From the NCBI GenBank assembly GCA_964544865.1, contig CAZJDV010000007.1, positions 1 through 59,655 of the forward strand: a DNA stretch of 59,655 nucleotides, written 5' to 3'. The DNA is from CAZJDV01 sp964544865 (GTDB lineage Bacteria; Chloroflexota; Dehalococcoidia; Lucifugimonadales; CAJWER01). The position numbers and the translations under genes were made by a program. Positions 46,401 to 54,417 of the stretch are shown here, one piece after another (the first letter of the stretch is position 1; every line of letters begins with the position of its first letter). The notes beneath the pieces are model-generated. The model saw only the letters and a program-made list of their open reading frames with translations, was not told where the DNA came from and made no database searches.

Positions 46401-47151
46401 GAGCGGACTGGGGCCCAGTGATACCTTCGTGGCCCGGGTCTCCGGCAGAGTGGTGTCGCTCGAGGTCAAGGACACGGCCGAATACTTCCCAAGTATGGAC
46501 CCCGCAGGTGGTGGATTCATAGTCGTGGACACTCAGAGCCTTCTGGGAAATTTGAATGTGATGACATTCGGTAAAAAGGTGAGGCCGAACGAGGTCTTCG
46601 TGGGCGGCGAGCCCGGCAAGGAGGGTCGGGTTCTTGCGGCCGTCAACAAGCTCGCGAACGGTTCGGCCGTGCTGCGAAGCTCCGCGTCACAGCTTGAGGC
46701 CATCCGTCGGGACCCACTGGAGGGAGCGGCCTGGCAGGCGCTGGCGGGAATATCCCTCGGCGTCGTGCTGGTCGCGAGCTGCCTCGGCTACGTAGCGTAC
46801 CTCCTATCGATTGGCCGCCGATACCGTACCGAGTTTGGCCTTTTGCGGGCGGTAGGCCTGTCTCGGCGTCAACTAGCGCTGCTGGCGGGCTTCGAGCATC
46901 TGGTCATACTGCTGATCGGCATGGGGCTGGGAACCTGGGCCGGACTGCGAATGGGCGCGTTGATGGTATCCTCCCTGGTGACTCCTGGGAGCGGCCCGCG
47001 GGCCGTGCCTCCCGTCGAGTTGGCCACTAACTGGGCCCAGATACTACCCGTGTATATCGCCGTACTGCTGATTGCCGGCGCTTCGCTCGTCGTCCTTAAT
47101 CGAAGGGCTCGCCAGATGGATCTGCGGGATATCTCCAACCTGACCGAGTAG
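43453..47151 (+). CDS. giant FtsX-type ABC transporter permease
   Basis: A 1232-residue inner-membrane protein. An N-terminal helix (LASMFGGVLLTATLVAGAPLYM) is followed by a ~300-residue extracytoplasmic MacB-like region, then helices with LAISSMLIVQRKEGELALLRARGA, a hallmark of the FtsX core. A middle membrane bundle runs from about residue 480 to 720, then a second large extracytoplasmic region, then a C-terminal FtsX core (LLSIGRRYRTEFGLLRAVGLSRRQLALLAGFEHLVIL). The frame is uninterrupted. It resembles two-core lipoprotein/lipid exporters seen in Chloroflexota and Actinobacteria. No ATPase lies beside it, so the partner is elsewhere. The ATG at 43453 is used; 43474 is possible. Confidence 0.88.
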   Translation: MGTRTRSMPESPARTVIINRLRRDWAVLASMFGGVLLTATLVAGAPLYMRSLDRLAFSVALDRQFTRFANIIVFGPHVSLDPEAVERSDRAIADSMDTHLASATSDMEQFVKTGPMLAGLASRPLPERDSTGGAVSRGYLQSLSNLEHNVAFIKGRMARDTVIDRQEGPELEAVASAPTAREFGFEIDDVLTLAPSLAHRTRVSARIVGIFEPDDLTTEYWRYPKLFLDPAPLLEEPEQGLLIDPREPPVALFVDRGVMVEAVSATFPGTLADPTWFILIPNERLKGWSIPQVRGRLDGFENAVSSSLPGSNVSMGGMKSLMDDLSRRGFLAKLPILLLLTTIVAVLTLYLAISSMLIVQRKEGELALLRARGAHAQQLQRIYGPEAVVLTVVAVAVAPFLAMGAVGLAGLQPAFSEITGGARLPTELFLAPCTASFAAGLLFLALLATYSRRLAGSDRGVRRLSWSRPPEASWFHRNYLDFGLLVFGGLVFWELRARGQIVSGGLFKDTDVNEALLLAPVLFLIVVALMSIRVFPLVVQYLAGESPAAVHLFMAAVTLILAPGLVATEIADGNALEWLGPVALLAGVAASYSATTLSRRARYKLIGITLQAALVAAYMTLRPLDTEDGLLVPTAALLSLVPVQAAFLLLAALRSVTPIWLLAGLWRMARNHAQYTWPMTLLLLTTGLGVFSATIGATLDQSREHRVRYEVASEIRISLREGSPETGISGNVESLRESLDATLISSAWRGTALVGQTSVELLSVDSRTFPLISWFREDFSAGSLNQLMAGLQASATAGRIKVPQGTETLGVWIKPAPDSPDLTLWMILEDGRGDKHTIDLGKLGPPEWRPIMAGIPQGLEAPVQLVALQFLERADTIAQRAEFANLLQGTSGTIFLDDIHAVTAGGGDIIVLEDFEGDIGWLPIATESDPPDELEATEEDPYRGRKAARFTFGKSVNQLVRGFQMSPTGGPMPAVVSKTFLDASGLGPSDTFVARVSGRVVSLEVKDTAEYFPSMDPAGGGFIVVDTQSLLGNLNVMTFGKKVRPNEVFVGGEPGKEGRVLAAVNKLANGSAVLRSSASQLEAIRRDPLEGAAWQALAGISLGVVLVASCLGYVAYLLSIGRRYRTEFGLLRAVGLSRRQLALLAGFEHLVILLIGMGLGTWAGLRMGALMVSSLVTPGSGPRAVPPVELATNWAQILPVYIAVLLIAGASLVVLNRRARQMDLRDISNLTE

Positions 47152-47166
47152 GTCGCGCCTGACCGG

Positions 47167-47195
47167 TTGATACCTCTGTCAGGTGCTGCTACACT
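47167..47195 (+). promoter_or_regulatory. promoter for the amidohydrolase pair 47264/48022
   Basis: TTGATA, 17 bp, TACACT, predicted start near 47202 with a ~60-nt leader. Confidence 0.52.
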
Positions 47196-47263
47196 CTCAC
47201 CGACCGGCGGTCTCCCTTGGAAAGAGCGTCGAATATACTGAGTAGGAGTTGAGCGAGAACGAC

Positions 47264-48019
47264 ATGGGACAGGTAAACCTCAAATTCAAGCCGTCCGTAC
47301 CCGTCTTTGACGCCAACGTCGCCCTGGGCAGACGGCACGACCGGCGTGTCGTCGTGGACAACGCCGCTGGGACGCTGGACGCGATGAAGAAGTCCGGCGT
47401 CGAGCGGGCGCTGGTATACTCCCCCCACGCCGGCGGATTCGACACCCAGGTGGGCAACAGGCTCCTCCTAGAGCTGATTGAGGGCCATCCCAGCCTCGTC
47501 CCGCAGTTCGTCGCCAACCCCGCCGCGGACGACCTCGAATACTTCGCCGACACGATAAAGGCGCGCGGCGTGCGGTCTGTCAGGATGGAGCCGCAGAAGC
47601 ATAATTACCCTTTCCGTGACTGGGTAGTTGGGCCTTGGCTGGACTGGCTGGAGGCGGAGGGCATCCCGCTATGGACAGCGGCCGATGAATCGGACCCGTC
47701 GGCGCTTCACGATACCGTCAAGGCGCGCCCGGGCCTCAAGGTCGTCCTGGCGGAGGCGCACTACAGCCATGTGCCCTGGGCCATCCCGCTGCTGCGCGGC
47801 CTGCCGAACATGTCCGTGGAGATGTCGCGATTCGTCATCGCCGACGGCGTGGCCAGACTCCTGGACACGGTGGGCGAGCGGCGCATCCTCTTCGGCTCCA
47901 GGTTCCCCGACTCCTCCATGGGCCACCAGCTATATAACCTGCATCGCAGCGGCCTCGACAGCCCTGCCCTTGCCGCCATCTGCTCGGGCAACCTGGACCG
48001 GCTGCTGAGGATAGACTAA
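47264..48019 (+). CDS. amidohydrolase-fold protein, first of a pair
   Basis: A 251-residue TIM-barrel protein of the Amidohydro_2 group. Visible are FDANVALGRRHDRR where HxH would be (so the first metal motif is degraded), SGVERALVYSPHAGG, RSVRMEPQKHNYPF, VVLAEAHYSHVPWA and RILFGSRFPDSSMGHQ where GSDxP is normal. Two of the usual metal ligands are altered, suggesting lost catalysis or a different mechanism, possibly a partner of the following intact paralogue 2 bp downstream. ATG 47264 is preferred to the TTG at 47249. Confidence 0.82.
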   Translation: MGQVNLKFKPSVPVFDANVALGRRHDRRVVVDNAAGTLDAMKKSGVERALVYSPHAGGFDTQVGNRLLLELIEGHPSLVPQFVANPAADDLEYFADTIKARGVRSVRMEPQKHNYPFRDWVVGPWLDWLEAEGIPLWTAADESDPSALHDTVKARPGLKVVLAEAHYSHVPWAIPLLRGLPNMSVEMSRFVIADGVARLLDTVGERRILFGSRFPDSSMGHQLYNLHRSGLDSPALAAICSGNLDRLLRID

Positions 48020-48021
48020 CA

Positions 48022-48804
48022 ATGAACACACCAGTAATCGACTTCCACTCCCATGCCGGCCGCTGGGGCAACCACGCGGTCGATGACGACCCGGAAAAGT
48101 TCATCGCTACGATGGACGCCGCCGGCGTCGATAGAGCGAACATCAACTGTATATACTATGGAGACGCCTGGCGCGGCAACGATATCGTCGCCTGGTTCGT
48201 GGAGCAGTATCCGGATAGGTTCATTGGCGTCGCCTTCGTCACTCCCCACTACCCAGAGGAGGTCATCGGCGAGCTCGACCGGGCCTTCGACGTCCTGGGA
48301 CTGAGATCTCTGAAGGTCTACCCCACCTACTACGGTAAGCCCATCGACGATCCGGGCTACTTCCCCATATTCGAGTGGTGCAACGAGCGGGGCGTCACCA
48401 TGATGAGCCACTCGTCGTTCGCCAACGAGGACGACACGCTCACCCTGCCGAGGAAGTTCATCGCCCTGGCGCAGGAATTCCCGAAGATGAACTGGGTTTT
48501 GGGCCACTCGGGCAACGCGAGGCCGGGGCAGATTCAGGCCGTCGAGGCCGCCCAGGCATGCCCGAATATCTATCTGGAGACCTGCTCGTCCTTCGGCGAC
48601 CACGAGACCATAAAGTTCCTGGTCGAGGGCGCGGGCGAGGACCGCGTCCTATTCGGCTCGGACATGCCTCTCATGGACGCCCGCGGCATGGTCGGCCGCA
48701 TCGTCACCGCCGACATCTCAGAAGAGGCCAAGCGCAAGGTCCTCGGCCTCAACGCCATCAAGCTCCTGGGCCTAGAGGACATGCCCGCGTTACGGGCCTG
48801 CTAG
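48022..48804 (+). CDS. amidohydrolase family protein, second of a pair
   Basis: A 260-residue metallohydrolase. Metal motif VIDFHSHAGRWG (HxH), AGVDRANINCIYYGD, SLKVYPTYYG, TMMSHSSF, WVLGHSGN and catalytic RVLFGSDMPLMDAR are all present, so it looks active, unlike the gene before it. It starts 2 bp after that gene's stop, so the two are co-transcribed and may form a heteromer. Substrate unknown; relatives decarboxylate or hydrolyse small carboxylates. Confidence 0.9.
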   Translation: MNTPVIDFHSHAGRWGNHAVDDDPEKFIATMDAAGVDRANINCIYYGDAWRGNDIVAWFVEQYPDRFIGVAFVTPHYPEEVIGELDRAFDVLGLRSLKVYPTYYGKPIDDPGYFPIFEWCNERGVTMMSHSSFANEDDTLTLPRKFIALAQEFPKMNWVLGHSGNARPGQIQAVEAAQACPNIYLETCSSFGDHETIKFLVEGAGEDRVLFGSDMPLMDARGMVGRIVTADISEEAKRKVLGLNAIKLLGLEDMPALRAC

Positions 48805-48864
48805 CCGGGGAAGGGTACGGGGGACGGATGCCGACTCCGCCCAACCGCAACCAGCTCTAACCCA

Positions 48865-48918
48865 CGGTCATTCTGACGAGCGCAGCGAGGAAGAATCTGG
48901 GGGCGGGGCTTCGCTCGC
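48865..48918. repeat. dispersed 'GTCATTCTGA...GAAGAATCTGG' intergenic repeat
   Basis: CGGTCATTCTGACGAGCGCAG and the following GCGAGGAAGAATCTGGGGGC, then GCTTCGCTCGCT. It resembles a class of dispersed non-coding repeats common in Chloroflexota and other environmental genomes. It lies in the spacer before the class V aminotransferase. Confidence 0.6.
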
Positions 48919-49039
48919 TAAACGCGGTGAAACCTCCGCGCCGGTCCTCTCCCTCCACCCCGAGCGGATCCAGGGTGACATCGCATGGCATCGACCTGAC
49001 GGAACACCGGGAGTCATCCAAACGGACGATAACAGAGGC

Positions 49040-49068
49040 TTGACGAGCGCGGGCCCGTAATATGTAAT
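49040..49068 (+). promoter_or_regulatory. promoter for the class V aminotransferase
   Basis: TTGACG, 17 bp, TGTAAT; predicted start near 49075, ~23 nt before the GTG at 49098, with GGCGGGAGG between. Confidence 0.5.
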
Positions 49069-49097
49069 AGCGTCCACCCATTTGGCGGGAGGCCCGC

Positions 49098-50238
49098 GTG
49101 GACCCTGGCGAAGCCCGTGCACTGTTCCCCATTCTTCGTGAGAGGACATACCTGTTCAGCGGCGGTCACTCGCCGGCCTCCACGCCGGCCCTCGAGGCAA
49201 TCCGGCGGCTCACCGACGAGTGGACCTACGACATGGGTGGCCTCTATGAGCGGCTCCGCGAGGAGTTCGACGAGGTCCGTCGGCTTTTCGCCGGGCTCAT
49301 CGGGGCCGATGAGGACGAGGTTGCCATCGTCGATACCACCGGCGCTGGGTCCGATCTGGCCGTCGAGATGATCGAGCCGCGCCGAGGGGGCAACGTCGTG
49401 TTCGACGAGTGGAGCTATCCCTCCAGCGTATACCCCTGGTATGCTCCCGCCCCGCGAGCATGTTGAGCGCCGCTGGGTCATGTCGCGCAACGGCGTGATC
49501 GAGCTGGACGACATGGCCCGGGCCATCGACGACGGCACATTGGCGGTCAGCATCTCCCACGTCACCCAGGGTGAGGGATTCCGGTAGGACCTGTGCGCCG
49601 TCTCACGGCTCGCCCACGAGCACGGCGCGCTGCTTCTGGTCGACGCCGCCCAGTCGGCGGGGGCTGTCCGCATCGATGTCCATGCCCAGGCCGTAGACTT
49701 CCTGGCGACGGGGGCCTGCAAGTGGCTGCTCGGAGCGGCCGGTGTGGGCTTCTTCTATGCGGCCGGGCGCCATCTGGACGGGATGCCGCCCCACGCGAGG
49801 CCGCCGGGCTCCGACAACGTATTCAAGTCGCCGGCTGTCGAGCCATTCGTGCCGAAGCCCGGCGCCGACCGGTTCCATCTCGGAATGCCCAGCCTGCTGG
49901 GACTCGCGGCCATCCGGCCCGGCCTGGAGCTCCTCACGGCGGTCGGCATGGATACCGTCGAGGCGCACGTGCTCGACCTCACGGGATACTGCATCTCCGG
50001 TCTGCAAGAGCGTGGAATCGAGGTGCTGACGCCAGCGGACCCACAACACAGGGGCGGCGTCATCGCGGCCAGCATTGACGATACTCCCCGGGTCGCGGCG
50101 TTCCTGAGAGCCCGCCGCATCGACGTCTACGGCGGCCACACTTACAACGATACCCTTCGGATAGCCCCGCACGTCTTCAACAACCGCGAGGACATCGACC
50201 GCCTGCTGGCCAGCCTCGACGAGTACATGCACGGGTAG
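49098..50238 (+). pseudogene. class V aminotransferase-like PLP enzyme, frameshift and TAG
   Basis: The GTG start follows GGCGGGAGG. Residues 1-~115 (LFPILRERTYLFSGGHSPAST ... VAIVDTTGAGSDLAVEMI ... FDEWSYPSSVYPW) are one frame; from about 49440 a second frame gives MLPPREHVERRWVMSRNGVIEL, AVSISHVTQGEGFR, a TAG at 49585-49587, then DLCAVSRLAHEHGALLLVDAAQSAGA and the PLP lysine in LATGACKWLLGAAGVGFFY. The expected residue at the TAG is Gln (GFRQDL), so CAG to TAG. Joined length is ~380, normal for isopenicillin-N-epimerase/cysteine-desulfurase-like enzymes. Substrate unknown. Confidence 0.82.
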
Positions 50239-50297
50239 GCGCCCTATGCCCCTCATACTTGAGGTCCCCGCGCTCTCTGCTGCAATCCCTTATCTGC

Positions 50298-51965
50298 CTA
50301 ACCGTCTGGGACCGGCCTCTCGCCCATGATGGAGTCTGCCGGGTAGACGCGGTACTGGTTGGGCTTGAGTGGCGAGAGGTGCTCCACCACCCAGACCTCC
50401 TTGCCCGAAGCGTCCACCTCCAAAATCAAGAAGGGCCTGCAGCACTCGTCCACGAAGTTGCTGCCGAACATTACCAGCGTGTTCCCGTTCTTAAGCCTGG
50501 TCACGCTCGAGCAGCAGATGGAGTACATGTCGGGTTTGAGCCGGTACTCCCACACCTTCGACACCGTCATGGTCTCCGAGTTGAGGGCCAACTCCAGGCC
50601 GCGGGAGTACTGGCCGCCCTCGTTCCCCGGCCGGGTGTTGCCGTTGTCGAACAGCAGGACGTTGCCGCTGGGCAGCAGCTCCGCGCTGTGGGGATGGTAG
50701 AAGCGGTCGCTCGGGTCAGGGAAGGTGAAGTCGCTGCCGGGTCCGCCAAGCCGCCACTGAATCGACTTGAAGTCTGGCGCGACGGATATGACCTGATTCA
50801 AGTTCCGCAGCGCCACTGCCACGCTGCCGTCCTCGCCCATGAACAGGGAGTCGGCGTGGCTCCAGTCCTGGACGGCCCGGTCTCGCTCGCACCCTCCCCA
50901 GAGGGGATTGCCCGGCAGCGTTCGGTTTGACGCCGGTACCGTCCTATCGGCCGGAGAGATGAAGTCGGAGATGTTCCACACGATCTCGCTCTCGTCCGTT
51001 GCCTGGTCCCAGATGCCAATCGTGTCGCCCTCCTGGGGCATGGGCGGATCGCCGTAGCCGGGGCGCAGCACGTCCCTGGAGAGGTACATGATGCGACCGT
51101 CGGGCAGTACCCGGACCTCGTGGTGGATTGGTCCGAAGGGGCTGCACTCGTCCACCAGACGGTCTTTCTCCTCCCCCAGCGGACTGATCTCCACCAACCC
51201 CATCGCGGTCGTGCCGCCCTGGAAGCCCGCGACGTATACGATGTCGCCGCTGGGCTTTTGGGCCATGACGTAGGGTTGTTCCTCGTACGGGGCCTCGAAA
51301 TACCAGACGACCTGCCCAGCGTGGTCGATCGCGGCGAAGCCCTGGAAGCCAACCTGTCTGAACTCCAGGAACGTCAGGTCGAAAGTTGGCCGGCCTCGCA
51401 ATACGTCAAACCTGGCCTCTTTCAAGACCTCGGGCAGCTCTCCGGTAATGAATGTCCCGCCGGGCCCCACGGTGACGCCGCCTTCAGCGGTTGCGGTGAA
51501 TACCTCGAAACTAAAGGAGGTATTGGCTCTGAGCCTGACTGCATGAACGGCGAAGCCGGTCCCCTGGGAGCGCTCGGTCCGCGACCTGAGCCGCGCGGCG
51601 CCCCGCGCCCAATACTCCACATAGACGAGACCGGGCTCGCTCAGAGACCCCTCGATACGGGCGATCAGGGAGTTGCTCTCGAGAATGTAAGCCGAGGCGG
51701 ACAGAGGCGCAGGGGGCGGCGCCGGGGTCGGCGTGGCCGTGGGCGTCGCGCTGGGTGTGGGCGTCGGCTCCGACGAGAGCGCCCCGCAGGCTCCGATGTA
51801 AAGCGCGATGACCAGGGCGAGTAGTACGACAGCCAGACGATTTGGGCTGGTCTGCCGGCCGTCGTGTTCGACCAGGCGGGACGAAGAAGGGCAGTTCCGA
51901 TATCCGGCTCGGCTATCCTCGGTCCCATATGAGATGCAATGCAGCCCAGTCAATGGTGTGGCCAC
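50298..51965 (-). CDS. arylsulfotransferase (ASST) family lipoprotein, second copy
   Basis: A 555-residue exported protein. The lipobox is LYIGAC (Cys at about 60) after a helix LAVVLLALVIA. The N-region before it is unusually long (about 42 residues) because the GTG at 51965 is the only plausible start, so the true start may differ. A Thr/Pro linker (SSEPTPTPSATPTATPTP) and a fibronectin-like domain (EPGLVYVEYWARG ... RANTSFSFEVF) precede a beta-propeller with DHAGQVVWYFEAP, GPIHHEVRVLPDGRIMYL, DWSHADSLFMGEDGSVAVALR, FYHPHSAELLPSGNVLLFDNG. The His-containing HxE and SHADS blocks match the active-site region of PAPS-independent ASSTs. Activity is inferred from the fold. Confidence 0.85.
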   Translation of the reverse strand: MATPLTGLHCISYGTEDSRAGYRNCPSSSRLVEHDGRQTSPNRLAVVLLALVIALYIGACGALSSEPTPTPSATPTATPTPAPPPAPLSASAYILESNSLIARIEGSLSEPGLVYVEYWARGAARLRSRTERSQGTGFAVHAVRLRANTSFSFEVFTATAEGGVTVGPGGTFITGELPEVLKEARFDVLRGRPTFDLTFLEFRQVGFQGFAAIDHAGQVVWYFEAPYEEQPYVMAQKPSGDIVYVAGFQGGTTAMGLVEISPLGEEKDRLVDECSPFGPIHHEVRVLPDGRIMYLSRDVLRPGYGDPPMPQEGDTIGIWDQATDESEIVWNISDFISPADRTVPASNRTLPGNPLWGGCERDRAVQDWSHADSLFMGEDGSVAVALRNLNQVISVAPDFKSIQWRLGGPGSDFTFPDPSDRFYHPHSAELLPSGNVLLFDNGNTRPGNEGGQYSRGLELALNSETMTVSKVWEYRLKPDMYSICCSSVTRLKNGNTLVMFGSNFVDECCRPFLILEVDASGKEVWVVEHLSPLKPNQYRVYPADSIMGERPVPDG

Positions 51966-51966
51966 T

Positions 51967-53550
51967 CTACCTCAGCCGCGTCTCGCCCATGATCGACTCG
52001 AATGGGTAGGCTCGGTAGCTATCTTTGAAGGACGGGCCCCAGACCTCGAGCCTCCACACCTCGGTGCTGTCGCTATCCACCTCGACGATCACGCGAGGAG
52101 TCGTATCAAAGCTTATCAGGGTGTTTTCATTGCCGAGCCGGTACGCGCCGCCCCTGGTCCGCGAGAAAAGGTCCGGCTCGGGCCGGTATTCCCAGACCTT
52201 GAATGCGCTCAGATCGTAGTCGCTGAGAGCGAACTCCGTCACACGCGAGTACTCCCCTCCCTCTTCTTCAAGCCGACCCGACCCGTTGTCAAAAACCAGG
52301 ATGTTACCGTTGGGCAGCTCGGTGACGGTGTGGGGAAGATAGAACTTGTCGTTCTGGTCTAGGAACTTGTAGCCGCTGTTCGGGCCCCCGAAAACCCACT
52401 CGACGAACTCGAGATCGGGGGATATGGAAACGACCTGGTTGAGGGTCTTGACAGACAGGATATAGTTGCCCCGCGGACCGATGTTCAGCGAATTCGCGTT
52501 CCACCATCGCATCATTTCGCCGGGGCGCTCTGGCTGGCCCGGAATGCCGTAAAAGGGTACCGGCTCCCACGTCACGCGGTCCTTGATATCAAAGGCGTCG
52601 AAGGCGTTCCATATCTCGCGAGTCAAGCCGGTTTTCTGGTCCCAGATGCGTATCGAATCGCCTTCGACCGGGGTGTTGCGGCCTCCCCCCTGCGCGGTGT
52701 CGTCGACCTCCTCGTGAATCCGGGCTAGGTACAGGACCTCGTCGTTGGGCAATATCAGATGGTCGTGATGCGGGAGCCCGTCGATGTCGCTGTACGATAG
52801 GCTGTCGACGATCTCTCCCAGCGGGGTGATCTCCCGCAGGCAGCACGGTCGCTTGTTTCTTCCCATGTAGTAGACCAGGTTGTAGTCCGGCTTCTGGCGG
52901 ATCGCGTTGATCGAATACAAGAGGCTGGGGACCAGATTTGGACTGGCGTAGTACCACACGATGTTGGAGTCGGCATCCAGCACGAGGATGTAGCTTGTCG
53001 CGACATCCTGATGGTCCATCAATAGCAGCTCGGGCGTAGGCTCGCCCGTGGCGCTAAACTCGACGCTGGCCAGCGCCTCCGGAAGAGCGTCCGTCTTGAA
53101 CGAGCCCTTGAGACCCTCGGACACGCGCTCCTCCAAGTCCACCGCGAACACTTCGTAGTCGTAGTTGGTGGACGGTCGAAGCCTTACAATCGGCACCATG
53201 TGCTCGCTGGCGGTGGTTGCCGTCGTCAACGAGCGGAAGGTGCCGGAATCGTCGTTCTCATACTCTACGAAAACCTGTGAATCCCTGTCGAGGCTCACCT
53301 TCACCTCGACGATCAAGGGGTTGTCTGGCCTGACCTGGGCCGAGGTCTCCAGGACCGCTGGAGGCAGCGAGTCAGCCGGAGTGGAGGACTCGGCGCCCGT
53401 CGATTCCGGCAGGGCCTCGACGGTCGCCCTCACGGCGGTAGCCACGGTGGCCCGTGTCTCTGCGGGGTCGCCAGCTTCGCCGCCGCAAGCCGCCAGCAGT
53501 AGAATAGCGGCCAGGACCAGCAGAGCCCAGTGTGGTGCAAGAACGACCAT
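51967..53550 (-). CDS. arylsulfotransferase (ASST) family lipoprotein, first copy
   Basis: A 527-residue paralogue of the next gene downstream, ending 1 nt before that gene's GTG, so the two are coupled. The signal ends in the lipobox LLLAAC at about residue 22, followed by a Thr/Ser/Ala linker, an N-terminal beta domain (NPLIVEVKVSLDRDSQVFVEYEND) and the propeller with DADSNIVWYYASP, GLPHHDHLILPNDEVLYL, WWNANSLNIGPRGNYILSV and FYLPHTVTELPNGNILVFDNGSG. Where characterised ASSTs carry catalytic His and Arg, here HHDH and N-containing NANS are seen, so the second site differs from copy two (SHADS). It is anchored outside the membrane, so donors would be extracytoplasmic aryl sulfates. Confidence 0.86.
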   Translation of the reverse strand: MVVLAPHWALLVLAAILLLAACGGEAGDPAETRATVATAVRATVEALPESTGAESSTPADSLPPAVLETSAQVRPDNPLIVEVKVSLDRDSQVFVEYENDDSGTFRSLTTATTASEHMVPIVRLRPSTNYDYEVFAVDLEERVSEGLKGSFKTDALPEALASVEFSATGEPTPELLLMDHQDVATSYILVLDADSNIVWYYASPNLVPSLLYSINAIRQKPDYNLVYYMGRNKRPCCLREITPLGEIVDSLSYSDIDGLPHHDHLILPNDEVLYLARIHEEVDDTAQGGGRNTPVEGDSIRIWDQKTGLTREIWNAFDAFDIKDRVTWEPVPFYGIPGQPERPGEMMRWWNANSLNIGPRGNYILSVKTLNQVVSISPDLEFVEWVFGGPNSGYKFLDQNDKFYLPHTVTELPNGNILVFDNGSGRLEEEGGEYSRVTEFALSDYDLSAFKVWEYRPEPDLFSRTRGGAYRLGNENTLISFDTTPRVIVEVDSDSTEVWRLEVWGPSFKDSYRAYPFESIMGETRLR

Positions 53551-53629
53551 ACTCTACTCCAGTCCTTTCACCCGGAAGACCTCTCCTCCGACTAGCATCT
53601 ACTGGGCTGCCGGAGCGCAGGCCGAACGG

Positions 53630-54319
53630 CTACAAGCCCGCTATCGCCTCGAAGCCCAGGGCGTACTTAGAGTTGCGCGTAATGCTCATGGGCAACTCGC
53701 TGACCACCGCCTTGACGCGCTCCCAGGCGTCGACCTCGCCTTTGACCTCGATTATCAAGGTGTCAAGGCTGAGGGCGCGTCTGGACAGGTTGGGATAGGG
53801 CGAGAACCTCTGATCGTAGACCTCCTGGCTGTAGTCCAGGGTGATGCGCACTCGTCTCTCTCCATCCTCATAGTACTCCCGCCTGTACCGATTGATGAGG
53901 ACCGGCGTGGAGTCGGTGCCAGCCTCGGCCTTCATCCAATCTGGCAGCCCGGCCATCATCTCAGGGATAATGGCGGCCCAGCGGGGACCGTTTTCAAGAT
54001 CGTATTCCCCGGCCAGCGCGAATCTCACTTTCCAGCTAACCTGATCGAGCTTCCTCTTGACCTCGAGTACTCCCCGGATATCCGAGGCCGCATCGCCATA
54101 CCAGCGGACTCTCACCTTTCTACGCTCGCTGATGCCCTCCAAACTGTCCTCGAGCCACTGCAGGCCGTGGGTGTCGAGGTAAAGGTTGTTGACTCGGCGC
54201 GGCGGATACGACGGCACGAATGCACCGCTATGGGTCCGCACCCACGCCCTGGCCAGATCGAGCGACAGCCCGTGGGCAACGAGCTTTATTTCGTAGCGCT
54301 TCCCTTCGTTTGTTTGCAT
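53630..54319 (-). CDS. VTC-domain (polyphosphate polymerase-like) protein
   Basis: A 229-residue soluble triphosphate-tunnel-fold protein of the VTC type (PF09359). Tunnel motifs are NEGKRYEIKLV (residues 4-14), NNLYLDT (44-50), RRKVRVRWYG (66-75), GVLEVKRK (83-90), LINRYRREYYE, VRITLDYS and LIIEVKGE, with KYALG near the end. In eukaryotes the VTC4 domain makes polyphosphate from ATP; bacterial members occur next to DUF4956 proteins. ATG at 54319 is chosen since the upstream stretch lacks the fold. It lies 98 bp after the DUF4956 gene. Catalysis here is inferred, not shown. Confidence 0.87.
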   Translation of the reverse strand: MQTNEGKRYEIKLVAHGLSLDLARAWVRTHSGAFVPSYPPRRVNNLYLDTHGLQWLEDSLEGISERRKVRVRWYGDAASDIRGVLEVKRKLDQVSWKVRFALAGEYDLENGPRWAAIIPEMMAGLPDWMKAEAGTDSTPVLINRYRREYYEDGERRVRITLDYSQEVYDQRFSPYPNLSRRALSLDTLIIEVKGEVDAWERVKAVVSELPMSITRNSKYALGFEAIAGL

Positions 54320-54417
54320 GTATATCGCCCGAGATGTCCGCACCAAGCCGTGACCGCCGGAGCTAGCCCGTGTTTGGGGCAAGATGGATGGCAGCGCAGG
54401 CTCTGCGCGCCGCCGAG

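Noticed and set aside
5669..49587. TAG (or all stops) reassigned to an amino acid
   Set aside because: TAG, TAA and TGA all also end intact genes in the window (for example TAG at 672, 6217 and 51967), the interruptions use all three stops, and the same genes carry frameshifts. No pyrrolysine or suppressor machinery is visible.
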